Part shown: positions 1 to 10,565 of the stretch, in pieces
Position numbering within the stretch: position 1 is the stretch's first letter
How the letters are laid out: every line of letters starts with the position of its first letter
Assembly: GCA_000697665.1 (NCBI GenBank)
Contig: KL197766.1
Coordinates: 1-37,012 of the forward strand
Source: Jaapia argillacea MUCL 33604
Taxonomy: Eukaryota > Basidiomycota > Agaricomycetes > Jaapiales > Jaapiaceae
DNA length: 37,012 nucleotides
Direction: 5' to 3'
Notes under the pieces: generated by a model
What the model was told of the DNA's origin: nothing
What the model saw: the letters and a program-made list of their open reading frames with translations, nothing else
Database searches by the model: none
Position numbers and translations under genes: made by a program

Positions 1-520
1 TACACAATCTATCTACGCACATGTAAGCGTCTATCACTAAGCGGGGCTGCTGCGCCCGTGCTTCTACTGCGAGTCCTGAGTAACTATCCTGAGTTACGGT
101 CCTGAGTTAGGTCATACGACGTACTTGGAGAAATCTAGAATGACTGCGGCGTAGTGCGCAGCAACTCAGAGAAATCTGGACTACTACAGAGTTCTGGAAT
201 GTTCTACATGACATCAGGGGGATCTGGAGGTGTCTATCACATGACTTACCTGGCGCTTGTTATGTTCGACGATCTAGACTGAACCTTCTAGGTTAGGGTT
301 GAATTGTGGGATCCTTTATGGAAACCGTGACAGTGGCGTCCTCGAGGACGGCAATGAGACTGTATTTCCACCCCCAATTCTGAAGTAAGCGTCTCTCACC
401 ATATTAAAAGCAACCTCCATTTGTGACTGTCCATGAATAACTTGTCGATCATTTCACAGCTTGGACGGATATTAAGACCAGCAATGTGCTCCATCCTCGT
501 GTGGTGGACATATCGAGCAT
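1..520. other. Intergenic, no gene seen
   Basis: I see no supportable gene in this stretch. It holds a short 13-bp tandem repeat (listed separately) and several scattered TCTGGA-like words. From about 520 onward it merges into the promoter of the first GTPase gene. Confidence 0.5.
75..113. repeat. 13-bp tandem repeat, three copies
   Basis: The core CCTGAGTWA recurs at 75, 88 and 101, exactly 13 bases apart, with diverged 4-base tails. It is a small imperfect tandem array outside any gene. Confidence 0.6.
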
Positions 521-521
521 C

Positions 522-690
522 CTGGCGTCTATCCGATGCCGTATCTATTGTGATGGTCTGATCGAGATAAATATGGGTATTACGATGATCCTCTATGCTT
601 TATCGAAGGAGTCTGAGGGATCCCGTCGGCTATGGATGCGCTGTAAAGCGCTAGCTGGGTAAAGTTACCGTCTGACGCCTGTGTATATAT
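522..690 (+). promoter_or_regulatory. Promoter of GTPase gene 1: distal element plus TATA box
   Basis: A 16-bp element, CTGGCGTCTATCCGAT, lies at 522-537. A TATA box (TATATAT) follows at 684-690, 143 bp before the ATG at 833. The same element occurs upstream of the other three paralogues with the same order and near-identical spacing to TATA (162 bp start to start here; 154-156 bp in the others). The interval is homologous over most of its length to the reverse complement of about 10500-10730, the promoter of gene 2. A role as core promoter with a family-specific regulatory site is inferred. Confidence 0.65.
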
Positions 691-832
691 TGTGAAGTGC
701 TCGGTTGAGTAACTCAACACTGAAACGGGACTGTTCATACTTTGAAGTAGCTCTTCGTCTCCCACTTGACAACGCTACCACACTCGAACTTATACGTTCC
801 ACCTCGACAACTCGCCCTCGCACTTTCTTCAA

Positions 833-2434
833 ATGGGCGGCGTCGTCTCTGTTGTCAGCGACATAGTTTCCGGGATAGGGAGATTACTTGGTATTGTCAG
901 GGATGCGGATATCACTCAAAACCCAACCATGCATGACGTCGAGGAAGCAGCTAGAGTAGTCGAAAGGCAACGGCAGGAAGCAGCCGAAGCCATGAGGAGG
1001 GCTCAGGAGCAGGCTGACGAAGCCAAGAGACAAGTTGAAGAGGCGAAGAGGAAGGCCGACGAAGCTAAGCAGAGGGCAGATGAGGCTCATCAGAGAAGCG
1101 AGAACGAGAAATGGAAGGCTGAAGAGGCGAAGCGGAGGATGGACCAGGAGAAGAAGGAGATGGAGGATGCGAGGAATAAAGCTGAGCAAGACAAGGCGAA
1201 AGCGGAAGAGGAAAGGAGGAAGGCCGACCAGGAGAGAAAGAACGCGCAGGAGGCGAAGGATAAGGCCGACCGAGAGAAACGGAGCGCAGAGGAAGCGAGG
1301 GCAAGGGCAGATGATGATCGGAAGAAAGCTGAAGATGCGAGGGTGAAAGCGGAGGAGGAGATGAAGAAGGCCGAGGATGACGCAAAGGAGACGAGAAGGC
1401 AGGCTGAAGAGAGTAGACTGGCGGCTGAGGCAGAGAGAAAGGTGGTGGAAGAGCAGAAGAGGGAGGCGGAGGAGGCATTCCTTCGAGCTGAAGAAGAGAA
1501 AAGGCTTGCTGAAGAGGAGGCCGATAGAGCCAAGGCTGAGCAGTTGGAAGCCGACGAGAGAGCGGCTGAGGCCCAGAGACAGGCGGACATTGCGAAAGCC
1601 GCTCAGCAAAAAGCAGTGGAGAACCTACAGGTGCAGACTGCCAGAGCCGACGAAGCGGAGACCAAGTGGATGCGAGGTGACCGACCAGTCGTATGGCCCA
1701 CGCTGGAGGAAATAGAGTCTGCCAAGATCCGATTTTATTATACAGAAGGAAAATTCCACTTCGCCATTGCTGGTCTTGCGGGTAGTGGAAAGTCGTCCTT
1801 GATCAACGCATTCCGCGGCTTGACCAATAACGATCCACGAGCGGCCAATACGGGTATCGTCGAGACCACCTTGCATGTCACGGGCTATCCGGATCCCGAT
1901 CCCAAGAATCCATTCATCTGGTACGACATCCCAGGTGCGGGTACTTTGGAGATCCCGGATTGGCAGTACTTCAATGCTCAAGGGCTCTTCGTCTTCGATT
2001 GCATCATCGTTCTAATCGACAACCGCTTCTCCGCCACGGATATCGCGATCCTCGAGAACTGCAAGCGGTTCAATATCCCCTCGTATATCGTCCGATCCAA
2101 GGCCAATCAGCACGTTTTGAACATCATGAATGACATGGGGTACGACTTCATGACGGACGACGGAACCCAACGCGCTCAGCTGTTGCCAGCGGCGCGGGCG
2201 AGGTTCATCGCTGAAACTCGCCAGAGCGTGAAGGCCAACTTGGAGAAAGCTGGGCTCTCTCCAAAAAGAGTTTATATCGTATCCAAGGATGCGATGGTGC
2301 CGGTTATCCAGGGAAAAGCGATGAGGAAGGACGCACTTATGGATGAGGTGGAACTCGTTGAGGATATATTGAAGGAGGCGACGCGTAGACGAGTGAAACC
2401 GAAGCAGAAAGCGCAATCTAGTTCCGCTTGCTGA
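833..2434 (+). CDS. Coiled-coil IRG-like GTPase, paralogue 1
   Basis: An intronless 533-residue protein. Residues 1-8 (MGGVVSVV) fit the N-myristoylation consensus (Gly2, Ser6) and are followed by a short hydrophobic or amphipathic stretch to about residue 23. Residues about 36-285 form a long charged coiled coil built from heptads such as KADREKR. The G domain follows: P-loop GLAGSGKS at 314-321, G3 DIPG at 365-368, an unusual G4 (RSKAN, 421-425), and a G5-like SKDA at 484-487. Order and spacing match the interferon-inducible IRG (IIGP) GTPase family. After G5 only about 50 residues remain, so the C-terminal helical domain of animal IRGs is missing or much reduced. The ATG at 833 is preferred because the MG-x-V-V-S start recurs in two paralogues and a TATA box lies 143 bp upstream. 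By family analogy it may act in membrane remodelling or defence; no function is shown here. Confidence 0.88.
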   Translation: MGGVVSVVSDIVSGIGRLLGIVRDADITQNPTMHDVEEAARVVERQRQEAAEAMRRAQEQADEAKRQVEEAKRKADEAKQRADEAHQRSENEKWKAEEAKRRMDQEKKEMEDARNKAEQDKAKAEEERRKADQERKNAQEAKDKADREKRSAEEARARADDDRKKAEDARVKAEEEMKKAEDDAKETRRQAEESRLAAEAERKVVEEQKREAEEAFLRAEEEKRLAEEEADRAKAEQLEADERAAEAQRQADIAKAAQQKAVENLQVQTARADEAETKWMRGDRPVVWPTLEEIESAKIRFYYTEGKFHFAIAGLAGSGKSSLINAFRGLTNNDPRAANTGIVETTLHVTGYPDPDPKNPFIWYDIPGAGTLEIPDWQYFNAQGLFVFDCIIVLIDNRFSATDIAILENCKRFNIPSYIVRSKANQHVLNIMNDMGYDFMTDDGTQRAQLLPAARARFIAETRQSVKANLEKAGLSPKRVYIVSKDAMVPVIQGKAMRKDALMDEVELVEDILKEATRRRVKPKQKAQSSSAC

Positions 2435-2600
2435 GGACGGACTCTACTTTTTTTAATGTACCAAGTTAGCATTGGTTGATATTGAAGGATGACGAATCGA
2501 CGAACGATCGAAATTCATGCTTGAAACAGCAGACCTCGACGATGACTCCCCAGTCGAAGTCGGAGTCCTCTCGGGCTGAAATACCACCCACGTGAATGTC

Positions 2601-5095
2601 TCATAGCAGCAGATGCATGAGGTTGCGAGAGGTAAACGTCGAGATGTCTTGAAACTTGGAACCTGGTGAAACCAAATATCATAAAGTAAGCTGAGATCAT
2701 CGGTCGCTTACCACTGGCTCCGACTTCAACACCTAAGCCATCGCAACTGAAGGAAATCCCGTCGTGAGCGGTGAGGTATATGAGGCCAAAGGACCGAGGC
2801 GTGATTCCAGGTATCGTGAATTCGAGTTCAATTTTAAGTAAGAGACAAAGAATCACCGATATTCCAGGCAGTTGTTTTCAGACGAAAAGATAACGGAGTG
2901 CTCAGCTCCTCGTCGACCTTAGACTGTGCCGTGGTGACCACAGCAGCATAAGTAGCAACGTGGTAACAAGCATCGTCCCATTCCACAACTCATTTCTGGA
3001 GGAGTGTGTGCATTGACGCCTCGGGAAATAAACCTGGAGGTACAAACAGCACATATCAGGTCAAGACTGGATGTGGATAGCGCCGTGGTAAGGGTACGTG
3101 ATACACCCAAGTACAGTATAAGCAAAAGACAAGGTAGAAGACCAAAAGGGATTTCGGGTATCTGGATAGACTGGCGTATTACATATATCGTTCATGATTA
3201 AGGGTCCAAAGAGAGGAATAAGTTACAGATAATTACGCAGGGTTACCATCACGGATTCCTCAAAGATTGATGGTGAGGATTGGATGGATGGATGGGATGG
3301 ATGGGAAGAAGAGAGGAGAGTGTACAGGTGAAGTCCGCGAGAAACGCCTTCTGGATTGTACAATCTATCAAAATGAAGTCGTAGTCAGCGTGGAATTAGG
3401 GCAGAATGTATGGAGAGATGGTGAACGGAGAGAAAGATGGTCAGAATAACGAAAAGTACTCACGAGATGGGTTCAGGTTACTTGCTAGTGAGATCAGGTT
3501 CGTTTTCAGATTCATCCTTGGTAAGTTCTTTAATAAGGTTCTCTTGTAAGATAAGTGGGATGACGACGGGTATATCAAGACTCAATCTACCCCAGACAAT
3601 GATCATCAGCACTCTAATCACATCGAGCTAAAGATAGATGAACCGGCGACTCACGGGTATGTCAACCTCTGGTCCGGGTCCTCCAGTTCCTTCACCTCAG
3701 TACTCGTACTAGGTAAAAGGGGCTGCCGAACGGAAGAAGGTTCGTATAATTGTAACAGAGCGGCATCGAGACTGGGTAACCAATCTATCCATCCGGATTT
3801 GGGTGCCATGCGGGATGTGCGAGAGGGTACGTGAGAAGAGGTGGAGACGGTGGCAAGCGTTGAGGAAGAGGTCCGTGCGGCGGCGTTACGGAGAGGTGAG
3901 AGGTTCTTTGACGAAGATTGGGATTGGGCTTGGGACGAGGGCGGTGTACTGGTGGATTTCGAATAGGAGGAGGAAGATGAGGAGGATGCGGAGGGGGTGG
4001 ACAGAGAGGATGAGGGGGAGGAGAACGACAAAGATGGGGGAGAGATGGAAGTGATGATGGGCACTGCCGTGATCTCGTGATCGCCCTCGGGGCAAGGCTG
4101 GGCAATGAGGCGAGGTGACGGAGGTTCATGAATTGTCGTTGAACAATGGAATGGAAGTGGCTTTTCGGATATTTCGTGGGCGATTGGGGAACCGCGAGTG
4201 AAGCCGAACGAGAAACGCGTCCAGAATTGGGAAATTCTGAATATGCTACGAGGAGGCGCGCCACAAGGTATGTGTGGTTCATCATCCTCTTCCTCGTCGT
4301 CATCTCCAAGGGTGGCCATGTCTGAGGCAGGGTCTAAGGAAGCGTCAGTGGATCTGTGACACGTGCGAAAATGAACGACCTGGTGCTTACCTGACTCGAC
4401 CTCCAAATATTCCTTGAATTCAAACATGCTGGCAACGACTGTGGTGGTAGTCTCCTCTTGACAATGAGCACGGGCGTCGCTATGAGCCATCATGCCAGAT
4501 AACGGCGCGGTGACAGTGGCAGGGGGGTTGTGGAAAGAACGTCAGCTTGACCTGTGGTTTCCGCGTGAGTCAGTGGTGAATTCAAGGATGGGGGGAGGAG
4601 AAAACAAAATAGAGCGCCTGAGGGGATGATGGGGAAAATGCGACGAGGTCGGCGGAGAAGGGCGATATGTAAATGAACCACTCGATAAAGTTTGTGAAGT
4701 CACTAAGGGAGCAACGTGCATGGGCTAAGCGACACTGCTTTGGCCTTTCACCTTCCATCCGTTGGATAGAACGATGGGGAAACTGGCACACCGAAAGACT
4801 GCGATTGTAAACGGGTGTTGAAAGATATCATCAAAGGAGACGAACACCCTCGTTCAAGGATGAACAGCGCCACGAACAACACCAATTTCAAGCTTGTTTG
4901 CCGTTGGCAACGGCGAAGAAACACAAAGCGAAAATGACAGCAACCATCGTCGACGACACTCACCTTTGTAGCTAGTGGTCTGTGCGCAATGCTGGACACG
5001 ACGATGAGAGTCGTGATAAGGAGATGGGAGAAGGAGATGGGGGTTGTGGTGGAGACCAAGGTCCAAATGATAGCGCTAGAACCAGATCTGAGTTT
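2601..5095 (-). CDS. Candidate spliced gene of unknown function, exons unresolved
   Basis: Several minus-strand stretches look coding but I could not join them into one model. About 5090-4963 encodes a hydrophobic, membrane-segment-like stretch ending at a GTGAGT donor. About 4450-4391 ends at a GTAAGC donor. 4350-3655 encodes a Ser-rich protein with an acidic run (DDDEEEDDEP) and ends at GTGAGT. A further exon-like piece ends at the GTGAGT donor at 3463-3458. About 2990-2850 gives a frame containing WDDACYHVATYAAVV, and 2840-2712 gives another containing LEFTIPGITPRSFG before a GTAAGC donor. The frames do not connect cleanly, so this may be one multi-exon gene, two genes, or a decayed locus. 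I do not recognise the family. Confidence 0.28.
3277..3306. repeat. GGAT-type microsatellite
   Basis: A short run of imperfect GGAT/GATG units, low complexity, within the unresolved region. No further role is apparent. Confidence 0.6.
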
Positions 5096-5189
5096 CGGTC
5101 ATTTTTGCCACTTCTCTTGAACCTTCCACTTCGCGTGGCATCCAATATCCTTGAGCTCCATCTCTCTTTGCTTGTTTTTGAAGACTAAG

Positions 5190-7100
5190 GAGCGCTATGC
5201 TATTCGCAAGTAACTATACTTTGCCTTTGAGGTATTCTCAGTCAATTTTGATTGGCAAGGTTGCTGATGGCCGTCAGATCTAGAAAATCCGACGCCTAAT
5301 TCAAGTCACCGAACATGGTTATCTCACGCAGTTCGTCGGCACTCGTTCCTACTCCTCCCCAATTTCCTCCCAAGAGGCTCGCGCAGGATATCTGCTTATC
5401 GAAGTGTCAGAGGTATAGTTGTTCGAACCCGGAGAATCAACTTGACCGGGCGCCAACAGTCCTTTGGTACCAGAGACGCTGAAACCAAGGGATCGGGAGA
5501 CCCGACGTCTAACTGCGCATCCCTCCCACACGTTGTCATTTCTCGCGTGGGTTCAATTCTTGCTTCACTTTTCATCTGACCTCAAGAAGGCCTTGCAACT
5601 ACTGCCGGACGGCGTGGAGCGAGCGTCGCGGCTGGTCTGATGTCGTCTAGTCTGCCTTGATGAAGATCTCATCGACTCGGGCTGGTGTTACCGAATCGCA
5701 TACGCCCATCCATCGCACCGATCGTCCGCCAATATCAAAAAGCGCTGCCGTTATATATCAAGAGAAGTTCCATCGTCACTTTTCGATACATATCTTACTC
5801 AGTGCGGCAATAGCTTGCGCGTTTTGTCGCAGCTTCACATATCTACGAGATGGTTCCTTGAGTATGTCCCCAACGAGCTCGCACCTAACCCATAATGATT
5901 CTCCCCTCCTCAGGCCTTAGTTGGACGTCTGCCGCCACGGTTTATTTGGACAAGACATGCATACTTTGTGGAGGAAGGTTGGCCTTCTCTCAGTCTCTCT
6001 TTGCGTTCTCTTGGGTTTTAGAAATGGTCCTCGTACGTGCGACTGGCATCATCCGAGCCAGTGGTCAGCCAAGACGAGCGAATAGCCCCTGGGTTGAAAG
6101 ACGACCAGTCGTGAATGATCAGGGACCTATACAACACAAGGTATCGGTTTTGGATGGACCGTGTCAATGAGCCACCCCGGTAGCAGGAGAGGTGACACAT
6201 GACAAGGAACACCCGACCGTCAGAGCTGTTGGATTTGATTTCTTTCGAGCTCCCATGACCAGCTTCGAATTGTATGGACACTGGAGTAGCTCGTCACTCA
6301 GGCCTTGGTGCGGATGAGAGCTGTGAGTCGTATACGCACTGAATGAAACGTGAAGAACACCTAGAAAGGCCTCGGAACCCCATCGAGGATTCGCATCTTC
6401 GCCATCTTGAATCCGCCCTTGACTCAGTCATGAGACGGCAAGCTTTGTTGCTAAGTGCTAAGCAGTAAGGCCGTACTACCTCACTAGTCATCACTGCGAG
6501 GAGTTTGGACTACTGAAGAGGAATCTGCCAACGAGCCACAGCATTTTTGGCTCGGACCTCACAGACACGCTGGATGGTGTATCCCTCAAAATCCTGCGCA
6601 CTATGCATCCAATCAGGGCTTGACACGGGTCAAGGAGGAGGAATAACTTGCGAGCCAGTTGATCACCCAGGATGCTAGAGGACGTAGGGCGCGCTGATCA
6701 ATTGTAACGGTAGCACTTCAACTCGGTCTCAGCTCCCCACATCTCACCTCCGAGAACTGAACTCTGTCTATGATGGGCCGGCTAGTTCAACTCATCAGTT
6801 GTAGCCCTTGCATGCGACACACTATCGAAGCCGTCACCTCGAAGAAGCCAAAATTTGGCACGCGATCAGGACGAAGGTTTGAGAATCGACAGATTCTATG
6901 AGACTGTAGAATACTAGTAGCGCATTAAGGGCGGTCAAAGGCAAGAAGTTGATCCGACGACCTCTCCGGCCCCACTGGTTGTAATTTGTGTAAAATTCAC
7001 CCATGTGAAATCTTACCAAGGGATATCGCGGCTGATAAGGCGGGGAAGAAGAGCGGATGGCTTTGGGTGGAGCCAACGCCGCAGGTGACTCTGCAAACGA
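5190..7100. other. Intergenic stretch with no supportable gene
   Basis: Only short overlapping open frames occur on both strands, without splice-site-bounded continuity or recognisable motifs. A cysteine pair (CILCGG) in a short plus-strand frame near 5960 was noted but has no support. No tRNA or mobile element was recognised. Confidence 0.45.
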
Positions 7101-7125
7101 TCTAGGTCGGTATCGGTTGCGCTGG

Positions 7126-7177
7126 CCAATGGAGCGAAGGGTGCCGCAAACGACAACATGGCTCCTGTGTATAAATA
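7126..7177 (+). promoter_or_regulatory. CCAAT box and TATA box of the metallothionein-like gene
   Basis: A CCAAT pentamer at 7126-7130 is followed by TATAAATA at 7170-7177, 168 bp before the ATG at 7338. This is a plausible core promoter. I did not identify a convincing metal-response element. Confidence 0.5.
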
Positions 7178-7337
7178 CAGGTCACAGGGACGAAGCATAC
7201 ACCAGCCAAAGGCAGAGACTTACCCTTCATTCGACAATTCCACTCTCACAAGTCCCCACCTGTGAGTCGAAGCGTCTCCCTCTCACAATCCTTTGCTTGC
7301 TCACCTCAACGTCAAGACTATTCCTCATTTGATAACA

Positions 7338-7475
7338 ATGGCTGGAGCATGTGGAGAACCCCAATGCAACTGCGGAGAATCGTGAGTAACACTTCCCGTT
7401 TACAATGATTGACCTCACAGTTGATCGCTTCGCGATAGGTGCAAATGTCAACCAGGGGCTTGCAAATGCGTTTAG
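7338..7475 (+). CDS. Small metallothionein-like Cys-rich protein, two exons
   Basis: Exon 1 is 7338-7381, the intron is 7382-7438 (57 nt, GTGAGT...AG) and exon 2 is 7439-7475. The spliced frame encodes 26 residues, beginning MAGACGEPQCNCGES and ending at TAG. Seven cysteines fall at positions 5, 10, 12, 16, 18, 23 and 25, giving three C-x-C motifs, and there are no aromatic residues or histidines. This is typical of fungal class metallothioneins, which chelate Cu(I), Zn or Cd in the cytosol through cysteine thiolate clusters. The intron sits between two Cys-rich halves. TATA and CCAAT boxes lie at suitable distances upstream. The start codon is in a good context (acaATGG). The gene is too short for usual gene finders. 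A chance Cys-rich frame is possible but unlikely, given the clean splice sites and motif spacing. Confidence 0.8.
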
Positions 7476-7479
7476 CAGT

Positions 7480-8060
7480 TGTCCAAACCTTGCGGCCATA
7501 AATGTTCATCGACGGGTTTTGGTTTTGAGGCGTAAGAGGGTGGGGCAGCGTGTACGAATTTGACGAGAAAATTGTTTCGATGACCCATTATCTTTGTACC
7601 TGTGGCGTTTCGAGTCGGTTACAATCTTGAATCCGACGGTTCAATTCGACCTGCGCATTCGGGCTTGTGCAAGAAAATTCGTCATGTGTGGGTTAGCGCA
7701 ATTGTGGATGACTTTGGCGACGCTGGAGTGAACCCAACCACGTAAAACTCGCCGCTCTGAACAAGACCGACCCCTCACCTGAGCCTAGACTCCCTGCAAG
7801 CTACCTAAACAGATCTCTGGTGGGCAAGCAGCCCTCGCTCGATGGAGAGCGAACCGCCGAACTGACCTCTTGTTCCGACCGAATATCGCTCTGCAGTCGC
7901 CTTGCTCAATTCGGGCTATTCGACATGAATCCTCTGGCAGAAATATGTGCAGAGAGACGTACCCAACGGTCACAACAATTAGTGTGAACGATCATTTTCG
8001 AAATGGTTGTAGCATACCGAACAACTTGGGCATTCAGTATCCGAGTCTTAGGAAGTCGGT
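7480..8060. other. Intergenic, no gene seen
   Basis: This contains the downstream flank of the metallothionein-like gene. Open frames here are short and unconvincing. Confidence 0.45.
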
Positions 8061-8067
8061 GATCATA

Positions 8068-8670
8068 CTAATCACTGATTCGGAGTCCAAGAGCGAAGTC
8101 AGATTGTGGACAACTTGAATGGCGGCAAGTCGAACTGGAGCATGGATGAGAACTTCGGTCGCAGGGGTCACACTCAAAAGTGAACATACCAAACGCCACC
8201 GTCGTGCGCTTCACTTCAATTCCACTATAGGTAGAGTCGTCTGTCTGATCCGCCGGGGAGAGCACAGGTGGAATCAAGGGAGTAACAAAGTGACAACCGT
8301 TAGTTGAACCGCAACCCTGGACAAACGGAAGTCCTGCTCCGTTCTCATCATGATTGAAAACAACACCTATCGATAAGAGTAAAAAAAGGAAGCGAACGAT
8401 ATGCAGATGACTGCCAGTGACGGTGACATTGTCGCTCGATGGAACGATTGCAGATGGATCAATCATCATCCTCAGATGATCAATGTGAGAGTACTGTGCC
8501 ATTCTGCAGTGTGCCAGTCGCGCTGAGGATGCCAGAGTTGAAGTGCAGAGTCCTTCCACACACATCACACAACATCGAGATTGGGCTGGGATCACCCTTT
8601 CGGCCCTTTCCCCTCTGGCATCGACCTGCTTGGTGGTGAGGCGACGAGTCTGGCATTCAAATTCCTCCAC
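8068..8670 (-). CDS. Hypothetical minus-strand open frame, probably spliced
   Basis: A frame of about 200 residues is open, but the best coding signal is the middle piece at about 8355-8190. It follows an acceptor-like TCGATAG and ends at a strong GTATGT donor (8189-8184). It contains FNHDENGAGLPFVQGCG and TPLIPPVLSPADQTDD. An upstream piece includes DPSAIVPSSDNVTVTG. The downstream exon was not found. It lies just beyond the 3' end of GTPase gene 2, in convergent-free tandem orientation. The family is not recognised. It could equally be a gene remnant. Confidence 0.25.
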   Translation of the reverse strand: MEEFECQTRRLTTKQVDARGERAERVIPAQSRCCVMCVEGLCTSTLASSARLAHCRMAQYSHIDHLRMMIDPSAIVPSSDNVTVTGSHLHIVRFLFLLLSIGVVFNHDENGAGLPFVQGCGSTNGCHFVTPLIPPVLSPADQTDDSTYSGIEVKRTTVAFGMFTFECDPCDRSSHPCSSSTCRHSSCPQSDFALGLRISD

Positions 8671-8795
8671 CCCAGTTCGGCCCTGGTGGGTTGTCGAAGT
8701 GAATTTCCATGGTTTGATGACTCGTCATCTGCTAATATCCACCAATTCTCTCGGAGTACATCGACAGAACACCATCCTCAACAAGCAAGACTATT

Positions 8796-10382
8796 TTACG
8801 CCTTCTGCTTCGGTTTCATACGTCTACGTGTCGCCTCCTTCAAGATATCCTCAACGAGCTCCACTTCATCCATAAGTGTGTCCTTCCTCATTGCCTTTCC
8901 TTGGATAACCGTCACCACAGCGTCCTTGGACACGATATAAACTCGTTTTGGAGGGAGCTCAGCTTTCTCCAAGTTGGCCTTCACGCTCTGGCGAGTTTCA
9001 GCGATGAACCTCGCCCGCGCCGCTGGCAACAGCTGAGCGCGTTGGGTTCCGTCGTCCGTCATGAAGTCGTACCCCATGTCATTCATGATGTTCAAAACGT
9101 GCTGATTGGCCTTGGATCGGACGATATACGAAGGGATATTGAACCGCTTGCAGTTCTCGAGGATCGCGATATCCGTGGCGGAGAAGCGGTTGTCGATTAG
9201 GACGATGATGCAATCGAAGACGAAGAGCCCTTGAGCGTTGAAGTACTGCCAATCTGGAATCTCCAAAGTACCTGCACCTGGAATATCATACCAGATGAAT
9301 GGATTCTTGGGATCGGGGTCGGGATAGCCTGTGACATACAGGGTGGTTTCGACGATACCCGTATTGGCCGCTCGTGGATCGTTGTTGGTCAATCCACGGA
9401 AGGCATTGATCAAGGAGGATTTTCCGCTACCCGCAAGGCCAGCGATCGCAAAGTGAAATTTCCCTTCGGTATAATCAAATCGGATCTTGGCAGACTCGAT
9501 TTCCTCCAGCGTGGGCCATACGACTGGTCGATCACCTCGCATCCACTTGGTCTCCGCCTCGTCGGCTCTGGCAGTCTGTACCTGTAGGTTCTCCAGCGCT
9601 TTCTGCTGAGCAGCTTTCGCAACGTCCGCCTGTCTCTGAGCCTCAGACGCTCTCTCGTCGGCTTCCAATTGCTCAGCCCTGGCTCTATCGGCTTCCTCTT
9701 CAGCCAGTCTCCTCTCCTCTTCAGCTCGAAGGAATGCCTCCTCAGCCTCCCTCTTCTGCTCTTCCACCACCTTTCTCTCTGCCTCGGCGGCTAGTCTGCT
9801 CTCTTCCGCCTGCCTTCTCGTCTCCTTTGCGTCATCCTCCGCCTTCCTCATATCCTCCTCTGCCTGAGCCCTCGCATCTTCAGCTTTCTTCCGATCATCA
9901 TCTGCCTGAGCCCTCGCCTCCTCCGCATTCTGTTTCTCTCGGTCGGCCTTATCCTTCGCCTCCTGCGCGTTCCTCCTCTCCTCGTCAGCCTTCTTCTTTT
10001 CCGCTTCCGCGTGCCTCTTTTCTTCCTCAGCTTTATTCTTCGCATCTTCCATCTCCTTCTTCTCTTGGTCGATCTTCCTCTTTGCATCCTCAGCCTTCCG
10101 TTTTTCATCGTCACTTCTCCGTTGCGCCTCGTCTGCCCTTTGCTTAGCTTCTTCAGCCTTCTTCTTCGCCTCGTCCACTTGTCTCTTTGCTTCGTCGGCA
10201 TCGTCTTGGGCCTTTTGCAAAGCTGCTGCTGCCGCTAACCTCTGCCTCTCGACTTCTGCCGCAGCTTCCTCGACGTCTTGCATCGTTGGGTTCGGAGCGA
10301 CATCCGAACTTCTGAGAGCGCGAATCAGACCAACTACTCCGGCGACCACAGCGGGGATAACAACAGAAACGACGGCGCCCAT
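8796..10382 (-). CDS. Coiled-coil IRG-like GTPase, paralogue 2
   Basis: An intronless 528-residue protein and inverted twin of the gene at 833-2434. It starts MGAVVSVV, again with Gly2 and Ser6 for possible N-myristoylation, followed by a strongly hydrophobic stretch (residues 7-23). A coiled coil of near-perfect heptads (units such as KADREKQ and QADDDRK) spans about residues 37-286. The G domain has P-loop GLAGSGKS at 315-322, DIPG 51 residues later, the same RSKAN G4 and SKDA G5. The frame is open upstream to 10424 but without an ATG, so the ATG at 10382 is taken. It ends at KQKA, shorter than gene 1 because the stop falls earlier. Coding sequence, promoter and some 3' flank are all homologous to gene 1. 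Function is inferred only by family: a dynamin-like or IRG-like membrane GTPase. Confidence 0.88.
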   Translation of the reverse strand: MGAVVSVVIPAVVAGVVGLIRALRSSDVAPNPTMQDVEEAAAEVERQRLAAAAALQKAQDDADEAKRQVDEAKKKAEEAKQRADEAQRRSDDEKRKAEDAKRKIDQEKKEMEDAKNKAEEEKRHAEAEKKKADEERRNAQEAKDKADREKQNAEEARAQADDDRKKAEDARAQAEEDMRKAEDDAKETRRQAEESRLAAEAERKVVEEQKREAEEAFLRAEEERRLAEEEADRARAEQLEADERASEAQRQADVAKAAQQKALENLQVQTARADEAETKWMRGDRPVVWPTLEEIESAKIRFDYTEGKFHFAIAGLAGSGKSSLINAFRGLTNNDPRAANTGIVETTLYVTGYPDPDPKNPFIWYDIPGAGTLEIPDWQYFNAQGLFVFDCIIVLIDNRFSATDIAILENCKRFNIPSYIVRSKANQHVLNIMNDMGYDFMTDDGTQRAQLLPAARARFIAETRQSVKANLEKAELPPKRVYIVSKDAVVTVIQGKAMRKDTLMDEVELVEDILKEATRRRMKPKQKA

Positions 10383-10565
10383 TTCAGGATAGTGCGAAGA
10401 TGAAGTGTGCAAAAATGGTTTCAACTGGTACGTGAGGTGTAATGGATAAGGTCAAGCGCAATTTTGCTATCGAGGGGGCGACGAGGAGCGTACCTCAAAA
10501 TGTGAACGGTCTCGATTCAGTCTTGGGTGATTCAACCGAATACTTCACCACAGTCCTCCAGCGAG

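Noticed and set aside
884-1609. Long minus-strand frames opposite the coil of GTPase gene 1
   Set aside because: They are mirror frames of the GA-rich heptad repeat (Leu/Ser/Pro-rich products) with no independent support; the plus strand encodes the recognisable protein.
5395-5525. Possible tRNA because of a GTTCGAAC-like T-loop sequence
   Set aside because: No matching T stem, acceptor stem or anticodon arm could be folded around it.
9734-10238. Plus-strand Pro/Ser-rich and Leu-rich frames opposite gene 2
   Set aside because: Antisense shadows of the heptad repeat, as for gene 1.
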